Source of the DNA: Oscarella lobularis
Taxonomy: Eukaryota > Porifera > Homoscleromorpha > Homosclerophorida > Oscarellidae
Direction of reading: 5' to 3'
Assembly: GCF_947507565.1 (NCBI RefSeq)
Contig: NC_089191.1
Coordinates: forward strand, 1,674,001 to 1,738,000
Length of the DNA stretch: 64,000 nucleotides
Shown here piece after piece: positions 45,126 through 55,290 of the stretch; the first letter of the stretch is position 1; every line of letters begins with the position of its first letter. The notes beneath the pieces are model-generated. The model saw only the letters and a program-made list of their open reading frames with translations, searched no databases and had not been told where the DNA came from. The translations under genes and the position numbers were made by a program.

Positions 45126-46480
45126 GCAGTTGGTGACGATGTTCTTGTACGTACTGACGCATCAAAAAAGCATTTGTCTACGTTTAAAAAGTCGATGACG
45201 TCGTCAGACTGCGCAAAAGGCATTGTTCTAGAGGCCAATTCCCAAAAAGGACAGTATCTCGTGGATTATGATCTTCCGTCGGGCCGCAGAAAGAGAAAGT
45301 GGACAAGTGTCAGAAACATGACGTCGACTTGCTTGCACGACGAGACAGTGCGTCGCAAAAGACTAGAAAGCAATCGTTCTAATGATGAACAACGTCATCA
45401 AACTATTTGGGAATTTGTATCTCAGCAGAAAAAGGATGTCCCTCAGGTGGACGTTAACTGGGACGACGTATTTTCTAGGTTTAAAGTTTTAGACTACAAT
45501 TGGGGAATAGCGGCGGCGGGTAGACAACCAAGTAAACGCCAAAGGAAACGTGGAAGGTCGGAAGACATGGACCGCCTTAGGGAGAGAATGCGACACTTTG
45601 GACTGGCGCCGCTTGACGTTGGGGGAGGAGGCAACTGCCTATTTTTGAGCGTCGCACACCAATTATTTGGCAACACGTCGAAACATGGAATACTCAGAGA
45701 CATTGTTGCTCAATATATAGAAGGTCATCAGGACGATTACGCCCATTTCATACCGTACCAAACTGTGGCAGAGTATGTGCAACAAATTTCTCAGCAGGGT
45801 GTATGGGCTGATCATGTCGATGTCCATGCTTTGGCTAATGCACTCAATGTAGAGTTTGTTGTTGTTGAGTCCGGTAGTCACAGCGACGTCACCCTTGTAT
45901 CACCTGACTCTACGGATGAGAACACTCAGCAGGTATTTCTCGGCCACGTGGGGCAACACCATTTTGTTTCCGTAACCGATTTCAACGGGGACATAAACGA
46001 ATTATGCGAGAATCAACAGCAGCCAGAAGCGGGACGTCAATCACAGCCGCAACAGACTGCAACGTGGGGGGAAAGCTGCGAAGATGGACTGGTAATATCA
46101 AACTCATGTCCCTTGGATGGTCCTCTTACTTTCTTGACGACGCTTGTAAAGACTGTGAAAAGCATTGCTCGGCTATTCCATGTACTGGGAAACTTTGATG
46201 AAATTGTTACGCTACTTATGCTAGTTGTTTCCCTATGCAGTAAAGGAAAATGGGGCGAAGGCAAGTTGAAATGGCTAGTTGAAACGCGCCAAGTAGATGC
46301 GTCCCATCAAAGCAACCGACAGCGAGTTAATTGTTGGGTCTCCGAAGGAGTACGGTTTTTTGAGCATTTACAGCGGTCAGCTTTGGCAGCAGTGTCAGGT
46401 ACCGTTGTATCAACCTGTGACAACCCAACCTGTGTCAAGAGAAAAATTGTCAAGGAACGCAAAACAGTTTCTTTGTTGTA
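45126..46480 (+). CDS. GPY/F-like segment, OTU cysteine protease and start of USP-like peptidase (transposon)
   Basis: In frame with the integrase after a single TAA. The first part (VGDDVLVRTD, AKGIVLEAN, GQYLVDYDLPSGR) has the small beta-barrel pattern of the GPY/F or chromo-like tail of Ginger and gypsy integrases. Then comes an OTU domain: the Asp-Gly-Asn-Cys box is seen as VGGGGNCLFLSVAHQLF (Cys codon 45636-45638), followed by a distal GQHHFVSV histidine box near 45955. OTU enzymes cleave ubiquitin chains. After a Gln-rich linker the frame gives NSCPLDGPLTFL near 46100, which fits the cysteine box of USP-type deubiquitinases, and CDNPTC, the first half of a USP zinc finger. The frame ends at 46480, just where a zinc-finger partner continues in another frame. 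Confidence 0.65.
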
Positions 46481-47180
46481 ATGGCATTATATGCATTTGA
46501 CGACGCCATGTTAATCGATCTTTTTTGTAGTGGCTCTGAGGCAGTAAATTCAATTGACGGTCGACTTCGGCAGTTTTTTCGCCCCTATTCAGAAACATGT
46601 GCTTATTGCAGAGATAAAAGAAGCGTCGCAACGACAATGGAATCATGGGGCCCTTTGCTTGTTGTCGACGTGCTTGGGTTGGTAGCTTCGTTTGTGGTAT
46701 CCTCTGCAGTTACTTTTATACATTTTTTGTAGTGCTGGCTTGACTATCAGTTTTCAAGATGTGGATAAGGTTTTGATTGCCCCGCCTGATCATCCCAAAG
46801 GCATTCGGTAATTGCGTTTAAACTAGTTTGTTTCTAATTAATTTTACTTTGCAAAAAGCTACGTTCTTTTGATGGCGTCGGCCTAGATAAAAGACAGCGG
46901 TCATTTTTGTGCTATCTTTCGCGTTGACGAGAACAAGTGGATCGAATACGATGGAATAGAGCAGCCGTCCTGTAGGTACCACACCTCATCGACATCTTCG
47001 TGCTTCGGTCTTTGCAAGAAACCTTACGTCCTCGGCTGGTGCATCTACGTTGACATAGAGCACGTCAAAGACGAAATGAAAAAGCTCAAACGCGAACTGG
47101 ATCAGCTCCTTGATGAAAGACCAGGTGATTACTGGAGAATTACACCTGGAAGAACCTCCCGAAAGAAAACACAGAATTAG
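46481..47180 (+). pseudogene. Remainder of the USP-like peptidase, frame-shifted and interrupted
   Basis: The overlapping frame starting at 46481 gives FDDAMLIDLFCSGS and ETCAYCRDKR, the second CxxC of a USP-type finger, then WGPLLVVDV. An exon after TTTTTTGTAG (about 46732) gives LTISFQDVDKVLIAPPD. From about 46861 the frame reads YVLLMASA, stop (TAG 46884-46886), then DSGHFCAIFRVDENKWIEYD, the His box of USPs (GHF/Y.A..R...W..yD). A coiled tail (HVKDEMKKLKRELDQLLDE) follows. The reading needs one frame change near 46475 and readthrough of the TAG, so this copy is broken. Confidence 0.55.
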
Positions 47181-47509
47181 GTACCACATAGCCGTTGTGC
47201 TGATTGCAGGTATTGAAAAAGAAAGAACTAAAGTCTTGCTTTTAGGTGAAAAGGAAAGAAACTGGTTCAATCGATGTGTTGTATGCGTTGCGTTGCGTTG
47301 TGTTACTTCATTCAAGTTTTCTTCATCATAACATGAAGCGAATTAAGAGAATAATTCTGCATTTTGATTATTGAGTTGGTTACGTTGAGAATGTAAGAGT
47401 AATGAACGAACTTAAATAATGACGTTTTTCTGGAGAATTTATTTAATTTTGCCCTTAAATAAAGAAATATATATCTTTTTCTGTCATATAAATGGACGGT
47501 GTATCACAA

Positions 47510-47802
47510 CTGTGCCTTTTGTTGTTCTAAAAAAATGGATGTTCTAGAATGATAGCTCCAGTACAAACTATCATAGTAGAACGGTATCATTTTAGAACAG
47601 CGCGAGGAAGCCAAAAAGCGAATTTGCAGCATGTATAAGAGCGGGGACAAAGATTTCGGTGACATTTTGAAGCGCTGATGAGTGTTCTAAAATGATAGCG
47701 ATGGCTGTGGGAGGGCCGCGGATGATCGCACGTGACGACCCGTGCGTTAGAAGATGACGTCACTGTTCTCTTTTGATAGTGTTCTACTATGCTGGCCTAA
47801 CA
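47510..47802 (-). repeat. Right terminal inverted repeat
   Basis: Reverse complement of the left repeat with only a handful of mismatches, from CTGTGCCTTTTGTTGTTC to GGCCTAACA. Confidence 0.9.
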
Positions 47803-48107
47803 CTCCCGCATGGCAGTTCTCTTTACGCAGGGGCCTTTCTAACTTTCTAATCTTTTCTAGCTCTCTTCTTGCCCGCGTTTGCTACAATTGCATCGTTGGG
47901 TAGTTCAGTCCTCGACCCATATTTTCGTTAACGAAAATATACTTCCCGGATACGTATACGGAGACAAGGCTACGTTCGCTCCCGGTCCGTCTATGAACAT
48001 CTGGCACTAAGAGCTCTCTTTACAAATTCATTTATTTTAAAACGTCAAGCTTAGCACAGACTGTGCTAAGCTTGACCGTCCTTTTGCCTTGGCAAGGTCA
48101 CTCTCTG
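47803..48107. other. Flank of the transposon; no gene
   Basis: Nothing coding was recognised. A perfect palindrome lies at 48044-48076. Confidence 0.5.
48044..48076. repeat. Perfect 16-bp-arm palindrome
   Basis: Arms GTCAAGCTTAGCACAG and its exact complement are separated by one base. It could be two abutting element termini or an extrusion-prone hairpin. Confidence 0.85.
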
Positions 48108-48460
48108 TCTCTGATATAATGATCTCACAATAGCTCGAAATGTAGGTCGCACTGCTGGCTCGCGCTGCCAACAGCTTTCCATCATGCAGCCTTACAACGT
48201 CGTCGGGGCAACTGCGTGGAACGGTCGGACGAATTCCTCTGTTTCATATATGATCAATGAAGCTGTTTAGATGCTGAGGAAGGTTCTGGTCATCATAGGA
48301 CTTTCTTCTCGCGAAGATCTCCCAAATGACCATTCCGAAGCTATAATGTATGGATTTGTCAGTAAGTTACCTAAAGACTTTGACTGAGGCGCCGTATGCC
48401 TCTTGCATCAGAAGCTCAGGAGCTTTCCACAGACTAGTTCCAAGTCGACACGACATTTTC
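48108..48460 (-). pseudogene. Protein kinase C-lobe pseudogene, two exons
   Basis: Minus strand: one exon ends GTSLWKAPELLMQEAYGASV (activation segment with the APE motif), a short intron begins GTAACT near 48370, and the next exon reads SFGMVIWEIFARRKSYDD. A stop (TGA) then falls inside the C-lobe, followed by RGIRPTVPRSCP, and a frame change separates this from SCWQREPAVRPTFRAIV. It is closely related to 18228-18497. The GT..W.APE wording favours a tyrosine-kinase-like (TKL) rather than a receptor-kinase origin. Confidence 0.7.
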
Positions 48461-48887
48461 TTATTCGACGCAATAGCTGTATAGTCTATCGCTCGACTTC
48501 ATCACTGTGTCAAAGAGAGCGGATATTACTAGGGTAGTTAAAATTTTCTCACTGCAAAAATACAAGTTAAAGATCCCTTATTCTTTTTAAGAATAGCAAC
48601 CGCAAAATCACGGTGTCTATTACTAAGAAAGAAATTATTAAAAGATGCCGCCCCATTTTCCGTTCTTCACCTAGAAAAAGTTTGTTCTTGCAATAATCAG
48701 CTCGAGCGGTTCTGCATTCGCGGTGTGAGGGGGCGAAGTGGTGTACGTATGATGGATCAATCCTTGGCAGAAGCATGCGCACACCTAACAATGATCACGT
48801 GTTTTTTGACCCCTGCTAACCGTCGGACACGTCACCCATAAAACGTCTGATCGAGTACGCTGTTACACTAGTCTCCGCGAACGAGAT
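48461..48887. other. Upstream region of ROCO-B
   Basis: Lies between the divergent kinase pseudogene and the ROCO-B start. No coding sequence or clear core promoter motif was recognised. Confidence 0.4.
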
Positions 48888-51800
48888 ATGAACGAAACCC
48901 GTGAACGGTTGGTGTTACTAGCCATTTTGTGGAAGCATTGTCTAGGCCTGACCTGTAGAGAATCGATGGAAGTACCGGATGAAATGCTAGATCTCGGTGA
49001 TGCGATTGGTGAACTCGATCCAGAAAGGGTAGAATCTATGATACGTGATGGAGCAAGAGTCGAGGGCCGGGTGCGCTATAAGGGCTACTACTTTGGAGAA
49101 GAGAAAACCGTGACACCACTAGAGTTGGCTTTTTGTAAAATGGAAGAGCATGCGCGTTACGAATATTTGGACGGCTTTATACTTGACAGGGTAATTCTCA
49201 GGGTACTTTCAATAACTTCATTTTCTTCCTCCATATATCTCTCAGGAAAAAATTCATAATTTTGTTCAAATTGTCAAGCTCCTAATTGACGCTAAGGCGA
49301 AGATTGACGCAACGAGCCTATTTTTCTTTATGGTTTACACTAAAACGCAGTGTTTCACGTATTTCGATTTTTTTCCATTTAGGATTCTCTTTGGTTTTCT
49401 CATGTATGGAAAGCTGGAGGTGTTGCATATATTGTCCAACTGTTCATCGAAGTTGGTGGGAATGTCAACATTAGAGGAAAAGTTTGTACTGCAGTCTATG
49501 CTGCGTATAGGCCTGTTCTGGATATTAAATGTTTAGAAAGGAAGGTCTCTAATGTATAGAGCATGTTCTTTTGGTGACTTTGAAAGTGTTCAACTACTGG
49601 TCTCTGCTAAAGCGGATGTCAAGAAGGCACCACTGATTTTTCTTTTACTAGATGCTGCATTCCTTATCGATCTGATGAAAGTCTTTAGGATAAAACACCT
49701 TTATTTGCAGCGTGCTCTGCAGATCACTTTGAAATTGCTCTTTACCTAGTTGAAGCCGCTGGGGCGGGCTTAAAAGACGTTTTAATGGTTTGTTGCAAAT
49801 GGTATATGAATTAATTAGCTTCATTGCTAACAACCATTTTATTATAGTTTCGCCATTTGATTTTTTTAGAGGCGTGCGACAAAGGTAACATTGGGTTTGT
49901 AAAAAGGTTTATTAACGAATTTTGCAAGGAATTTAAAAAAATCAAAGAGGTTAGGTATTTTATTAAGGCTTTAATTCAATTAAATGACCTTTATAGTTTG
50001 GGCAAAGAGCCGTGTTATCAGCATTTATTAAAGGTCACTTAGAGTTAGTAAAGCTACTAGTTGACGCTTGGTCAAATGTCACCAAGGTTTGTCATCTAGA
50101 ACCGATCAATTTTAAATTTTACTAACGAAACTTTAGGATGTCAAATCGCTTTTGGTTAGTATTGGACAACGCAGTCATCTAGAGCCTTGTACTAGTAGTC
50201 CTTTTTGAGATTTCAATCGTAATTATCTGTTTGAGATCTTTGCGATTACGTTCGTCTGAAGGAGCTTATTCTTTCACATATTCGCCCTGTAAGTCAGGTA
50301 CACAAGAATGCATGATGTCTCTATCTCAGTTAGAGTTAGCACTTTTACATAACGCAAAATTCACTTCATTTCTATCAGCTTGCCAGATTTTGCCTAGGAC
50401 CTTATGTTTGCGTAGCTGTAGTATTACAAACTCTTTCTCACCTTGCTGGCAAATAATCTTGGAAACGTCTAATGTTACTTCATATTTTTTCAGGGAGACT
50501 ACGCATCTCATGAAAAATCTAGTACCGTTGCACAGAATGTCTGCGTTAATACACCTCTGGAGAATCAGCAAAACTCTGACAATTTTCAGAAAATTTATGA
50601 CGAGGCTCTTAAACGTGGCTCCGTAGCAGTGAATCGTTCTCGTGTCATTGTTGCTGGTCAAGACGGGGCTGGAAAATCATGTCTAGTTAATTCCCTTCTT
50701 AACAGACGTTTTGAAGAAATAAAAGCCAGCACAGAAGGAGCGGCCGTGGAAATGATCCACACAACGACAAGCGGCTGGGTGGCTACTGATAACAAGGACC
50801 ACTTAGACCCTCTTATTGCCGAAGGCGTCTATCGCATGAATCAGCATCAGTCGTTGACGATAAACTGGCACAAAGGCTACGAAGGTTCTTCAGCCTCTCG
50901 TGAATCGTCTCATTTTTTCATTGGCTCAAAAGGCATTGACAAACCGGAAGCAGAAAAATTAGACAAGTCAGAGCGTCAGTACGACTCTTCTACGGCATCG
51001 GACAGCGTTGAAGCGGTCTATCGTTTAGAAGTGCTAGCAGAAGATTTGAAAGAGGTTGGGATTGAAGCAAAAACTCTAACGTTTAACCAGCAAAAATTGG
51101 TTAACACTTTCCTGCAAAATAAACTGAGTGAAGAAGAACTCAAGGAACAAACGCTAGGCGTTCGCGACATTTGGGATTTGGGTGGACAAGAAGTTTATCT
51201 TGCCACTCATTCGGCTCTCATGCCAGACAGCAAAACATTTGGATTGTCTATCTACATGATTGTAATGGACATCTCAAAATTGCTTTCTGATAAAGCAGAG
51301 TCTTTTCATCGATCATCACACGGTGACGTAGTAGATCAGACAAAGGAATTGGGTTGGATTCGCACAGACGGAGACTTTCCGCTCTATTGGTTTGGCTCAA
51401 TCACAGCGGCTCATGAAGAGACCCCTGCTGGCAAGAATTGGTTAGGAAAAGATGAAGAGGTTGCTCACCCACCTGTCTTTGCAATTGGTTCTCACCGAGA
51501 CGTCTTGAAAGGCGACAAGGAAAAGTTCCCTGATTCGGCGTCAGTCGAAAAGTGGCTAAGGAAACAGGAAAAACTGTTTGAGCAACTCCTTAGCGACAGC
51601 GATTTTATGAAGCACATTGTCGTACCAAAGAGAAGCGGATTCAGGAAAGGCAATAAGAAATTTCTCGAGATGGTTCATTTCGTCAAGAGAATATTTCTTG
51701 TAGACAATTCCGTATCTGGTTCAAGGTATCCCTGCAAAAGCGTTACTGAAATTCGAAAACGAGTTGATCGAATGACAACGTCGTATTGGAAAGGAATGAA

Positions 51801-53334
51801 AAAGCAGCCTTTATTCTGGGTTTACCTTGAAATTCTTCTATTTCGTTGGAGCAAAGTAATGAAAACAACTGTCGCTCAAGTGGAAGAAATCGTAAAGCTT
51901 GCCCAGCACCCCACAATTTGCAATATATCAAATCGCGATGAGGTTCTTGTTGCGCTAAAGTATCTCGCTAATGTAGGAGCAATTCTCTATTACCCAGACG
52001 TAGAAGATTTGAAAAACGTTGTTTTTACCAGTCCTATGTGGGTGATCAAAGCTTTCTCAGCGTTTGTGACTGCTGCAGAGCCGGGACCATATCTAATGCC
52101 AAAGTGGAGAATTCTAAAAAGTAAAGGTATAATGTCAAATGAGTTAATGAACTATCGTCTAAAGCAAATACGAGACTATGACTCCGACGATTTCAGAGAC
52201 GCTGATACGGAGAAAATTGAGAGTGAAAACCGACTTATTGTCCGACTTCTAGAACTTCTAGACATCATCACGCCGTTTTCAGAATCATCTCAACAAGATT
52301 TTTATGTTCCTTCCATGCTTACGAAAACGTTTTTGCAGTCTCCTACTTACTGGGAACTTCTCTCTCTCACCGATTCAAAGCCTTCGCGTAAAGATTGCCC
52401 AGCTCCTCTGATAGTTTTTCCTACGAGACTGAAATTCGTCCCAGAATGCCTTTACTTTCGTCTCATAACCCGCTTCATCAACGTTTATTCGAATAAACCG
52501 CGACTTTCTCGTCATCGGTGCATCTTTCTGGTTCAAGATATTTACTCGCCAGTGGAAGGTACGTCACGGAATTATTTTGCGAAGTGTAATTTTTGTCTTT
52601 AGTGGAAGTGGAGTTGTTGTATCACGGTCGAGGCAACTGGATTGCTTTGACCATTAATTTCGTTAACGAAGACGACTCAAAGAGAACAAGCACACAGTTC
52701 TTGGCATCGATCAAGGAAGAACTATGCCGGCAAATGAAAAATGTTTGTCGACAAGGTTTGAAAGGCTTCAAGTATAGCATTTGCTGTCAGACACGGAAGG
52801 CCGTTTTAACGGGCCAAGAGTTTGCTATTGAAATTAAAACTCTTTCGGTAATAGCAGCCGAGGAGAGAGACGAATATTCACCACAAAGGTCTAAAGTCTA
52901 CAATCCGTTTGATATTCCACTGTCTCTGAAGCGAGAAGAGTATGTGAGAATAAACTGTTGGTTTGGATGCCTTCTCGCTGAAGATAGTCGATTTCCAATT
53001 CACGGTGAGATATCGGAAACACTTTTGACTATATCTTACTACTTTCTTGCATGCAGATGCACTTCCTAACGTAATTGACATGTTTCTCATTCATGTTGTG
53101 GCGACTCTAATCAAAGCGAAATGGGAAGAGATTGCTGTTTGCTTAGGAAAAAATGCCAGTGAAATACCGCAATACCGAGAAAAGTCAAACAGTAATCTTC
53201 TTCGGGCGATGATGGTCATAGAGGATTGGGCTGCAGAAAGAGGGCAAAAGGCAACCGTAGCGGATCTTATTCGAGCCTGCCAACAGTGCGGAATCCACCG
53301 AGATTATATTGAAGCGGCTTACAAAGAGTCGTAA
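48888..53334 (+). CDS. ROCO-B: ankyrin-Roc-COR-Death protein
   Basis: Starts at ATG 48888 (exon 48888-49190, 101 codons), then ankyrin-like exons including 49246-49332, 49383-49481 (exactly 99 nt), one starting 49537, one near 49690, and pieces to about 50090. The main exon, about 50493-52559, carries Roc with P-loop AGQDGAGKSCLV (about 50655) and DIWDLGGQE (about 51169), then COR (FWVYLEILLFRWSKVMK, FYVPSMLTKTF). Exon 52602-53004 and exon 53056-53334 complete the protein with a Death domain (KWEEIAVCLGKN ... LRAMMVIEDWAAERG ... LIRACQQCGIH). The order ankyrin-ROCO-Death matches DAPK1 without its kinase. Death domains recruit partners in cell-death and NF-kB signalling; Roc-COR acts as a GTP-controlled dimer switch. 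The 657-codon central frame is uninterrupted, unlike ROCO-A. The ankyrin part is shorter and more irregular than in ROCO-A. Confidence 0.8.
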
Positions 53335-54600
53335 GAACATTCATTGCTTAGTAAGTTCATCCGTATTTTTTTGTTAGAGGGGATAGTCAGAGTCAGTTTC
53401 TTCCGTCAGCAAGAAGAAAGGAACGTTTAGGCGCCGCAAAAGTTTGCTACATTATAAATGTTTGTCTTGTACTCCTAGTATTGTTTCAGTCTCTTTGTCC
53501 CGCAATCGAACAAACTTCTCTTTCGAACGATGGGGATGCGGGAGGGAGCGAAAGGGAAGAGTCCCGGCGGGCACAGAAGATGAGAATAATACCATCTTGT
53601 ATTAATTGGCAAATAAGTTTTCAATTATGAACCGTCTATTTTTTAGGCACGTGGGAGGCCGCATCGAAAGGGGAGCGCACTTTTCTCGTCGCAAAATCGG
53701 CTACAGAGAAGCCGACGCAGACGGGTAGGGGAGCCGGTGGCGAAGGCAATCAGAGAAGGCAAGACCGGTGTTGTAGGATCGCTTAGTAAGGCACGTACTG
53801 CTTATGCAGAAGATTAGGTTAAATTGATAAGTTGGATTAGGTTTTTGGAGAAATTTTTTCGTCTTTTATTGCTGGCTATGTGTGATTGCGCTCCCTAGCA
53901 TCTGCATTGTCAATTAGCTGAAAGAACGATTCAACTGGCATGATTTCATTGGCTAGTAAACGTAACTAGTATTTTTCAACGAAGGAACTGTTGAGACTAG
54001 CGAATTACGTCGTCTGGAGCTGTTATTGGCGAAGCAGATTGAGTAAAATAGACGCCATGCGTGCAAACATGCGCTATTGTTGAATGCTTGCGAGATGGGG
54101 ACAGAGAAGGACCTGCTTCTGTGCATGACCAAGATAAGCATTGGAGAATAATGAAGTACTCTTTAAGTACTTTGTAATTGTAGGTCATTTGTCTTTGCGT
54201 CATTTCTCATAGATGTACGACAGACAGATAGGCGATGACTCGTCAGGAGATAACGCACACATTTACTCCACAGGTCCACTCTCTCTCACCAATGAATTAA
54301 TCCTTTCTTTCATAGACACGTTTTCTATTCTTAAAGGGGTAATTAGGGATCTTTACTTGTATTTTTGTAGTGAGAAAATCCTAACCGCTCTCTTAATTGA
54401 CACAGTGATAAAGTAGAGCGAGAGACTACATACTAAAGCTATTGGGTCGAATGGTTCTAGAAGACAATATGCTGAAATGGCACTGAAGGAGCAAGGCCAA
54501 AGTCGCATTGAAAGAGAAAAAGAAGAAAATTTAGAGTCAGCTCTTTCATTTGTCACACCTTCGGCAACTGTGCGATTTAGGCTCTACTAGTCGATGAAGA
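53335..54600. other. 3' flank of ROCO-B; no gene seen
   Basis: Short frames at 53953-54203 (minus) and 54213-54556 (both strands) lack domains. Nothing else was recognised. Confidence 0.4.
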
Positions 54601-55060
54601 CTCGGCTATATCATGAAAACGCGCAACACGTCAATCATGAATTAGTCTAGTCAAACACATGACAAAATGTCATTTTTTACTTCAACTTCAACTTGAGCGC
54701 TGCTGAGCATTCTCGACCAAAGTGACTCACTTGCACGATGTGTAATCCACACTGACAGTTAAAGCGTTTCAGAAGCTGTCGATTTTTGAAGGAATTTGAT
54801 TCTAAGTTAGAGTTCCTCTTAGTAGACAGAACTAAATTGGGAGTCTATAGAAAATCTAAACGTCGAATTGAAGCTTAATGCTTAGAGTGTGCCCAAACGG
54901 GATTTTCAAATGCAATGTATTTTTGTTCCAAGAACTTTTTAGTGTCATCATAAGAGGAGTTGACAGGAAAGACCAAAGTAATTTATCGCATAAGGAACAG
55001 ATTTCTTTATGGTTTCAGGAAGGCTAAAAGAGGTTTTAAATTACGGTTTAGGTTCATAAT

Positions 55061-55279
55061 TTAGTCATACCACTGCATAAAAGCATCCACACATTGATCC
55101 TTTGTTAGATATCCTTGCAATCGGCCATCACTTGTACATGTTGGGTAAGTGCAAACAATGCGATAGAATGCGCTTTTGAACAAAGGCGGTGCAATCGCTG
55201 GTAATCTTTTGTACATTAATTCACGTTCTTCTGCCATATACTCGGGGACAGTCGATCCGTGAGGATTTTTTTCGCACAA
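55061..55279 (-). pseudogene. CRD-B, 3' fragment
   Basis: Minus-strand frame NPHGSTVPEYMAEERELMYK, then VCTYPTCTSDGRLQGYLTK and CVDAFMQWYD, matching the second CRD-like domain of 39438-40368. It is separated from its 5' part by the TIR element at 55291-57111. Confidence 0.85.
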
Positions 55280-55290
55280 TTAACGGCATG

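Larger units (their letters stand above)
43166..47802 (+). mobile_element. Ginger-like DNA transposon with 293-bp TIRs, integrase, OTU and USP-like domains
   Basis: The element is bounded by long inverted repeats (43166-43458 and 47510-47802) that match almost base for base and start TGTTAG. Inside, all coding is on the + strand: an integrase core (rve type), a GPY/F-like segment, an OTU protease and a USP-like peptidase. An integrase-type transposase inside TIRs with no LTR, reverse transcriptase or gag is the definition of the Ginger/Tdd-like group; polymerase and packaging genes of Mavericks are absent and the size is too small for one. No target-site duplication could be recognised. In-frame stops and a frame change show this copy is probably no longer autonomous. 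Confidence 0.8.

Noticed and set aside
43166-47802. Retrovirus, LTR retrotransposon or Maverick/virophage-like element as the source of the integrase
   Set aside because: The ends are inverted, not direct, repeats; no reverse transcriptase, gag, polymerase B, capsid or packaging ATPase was seen; the length is only 4.6 kb.
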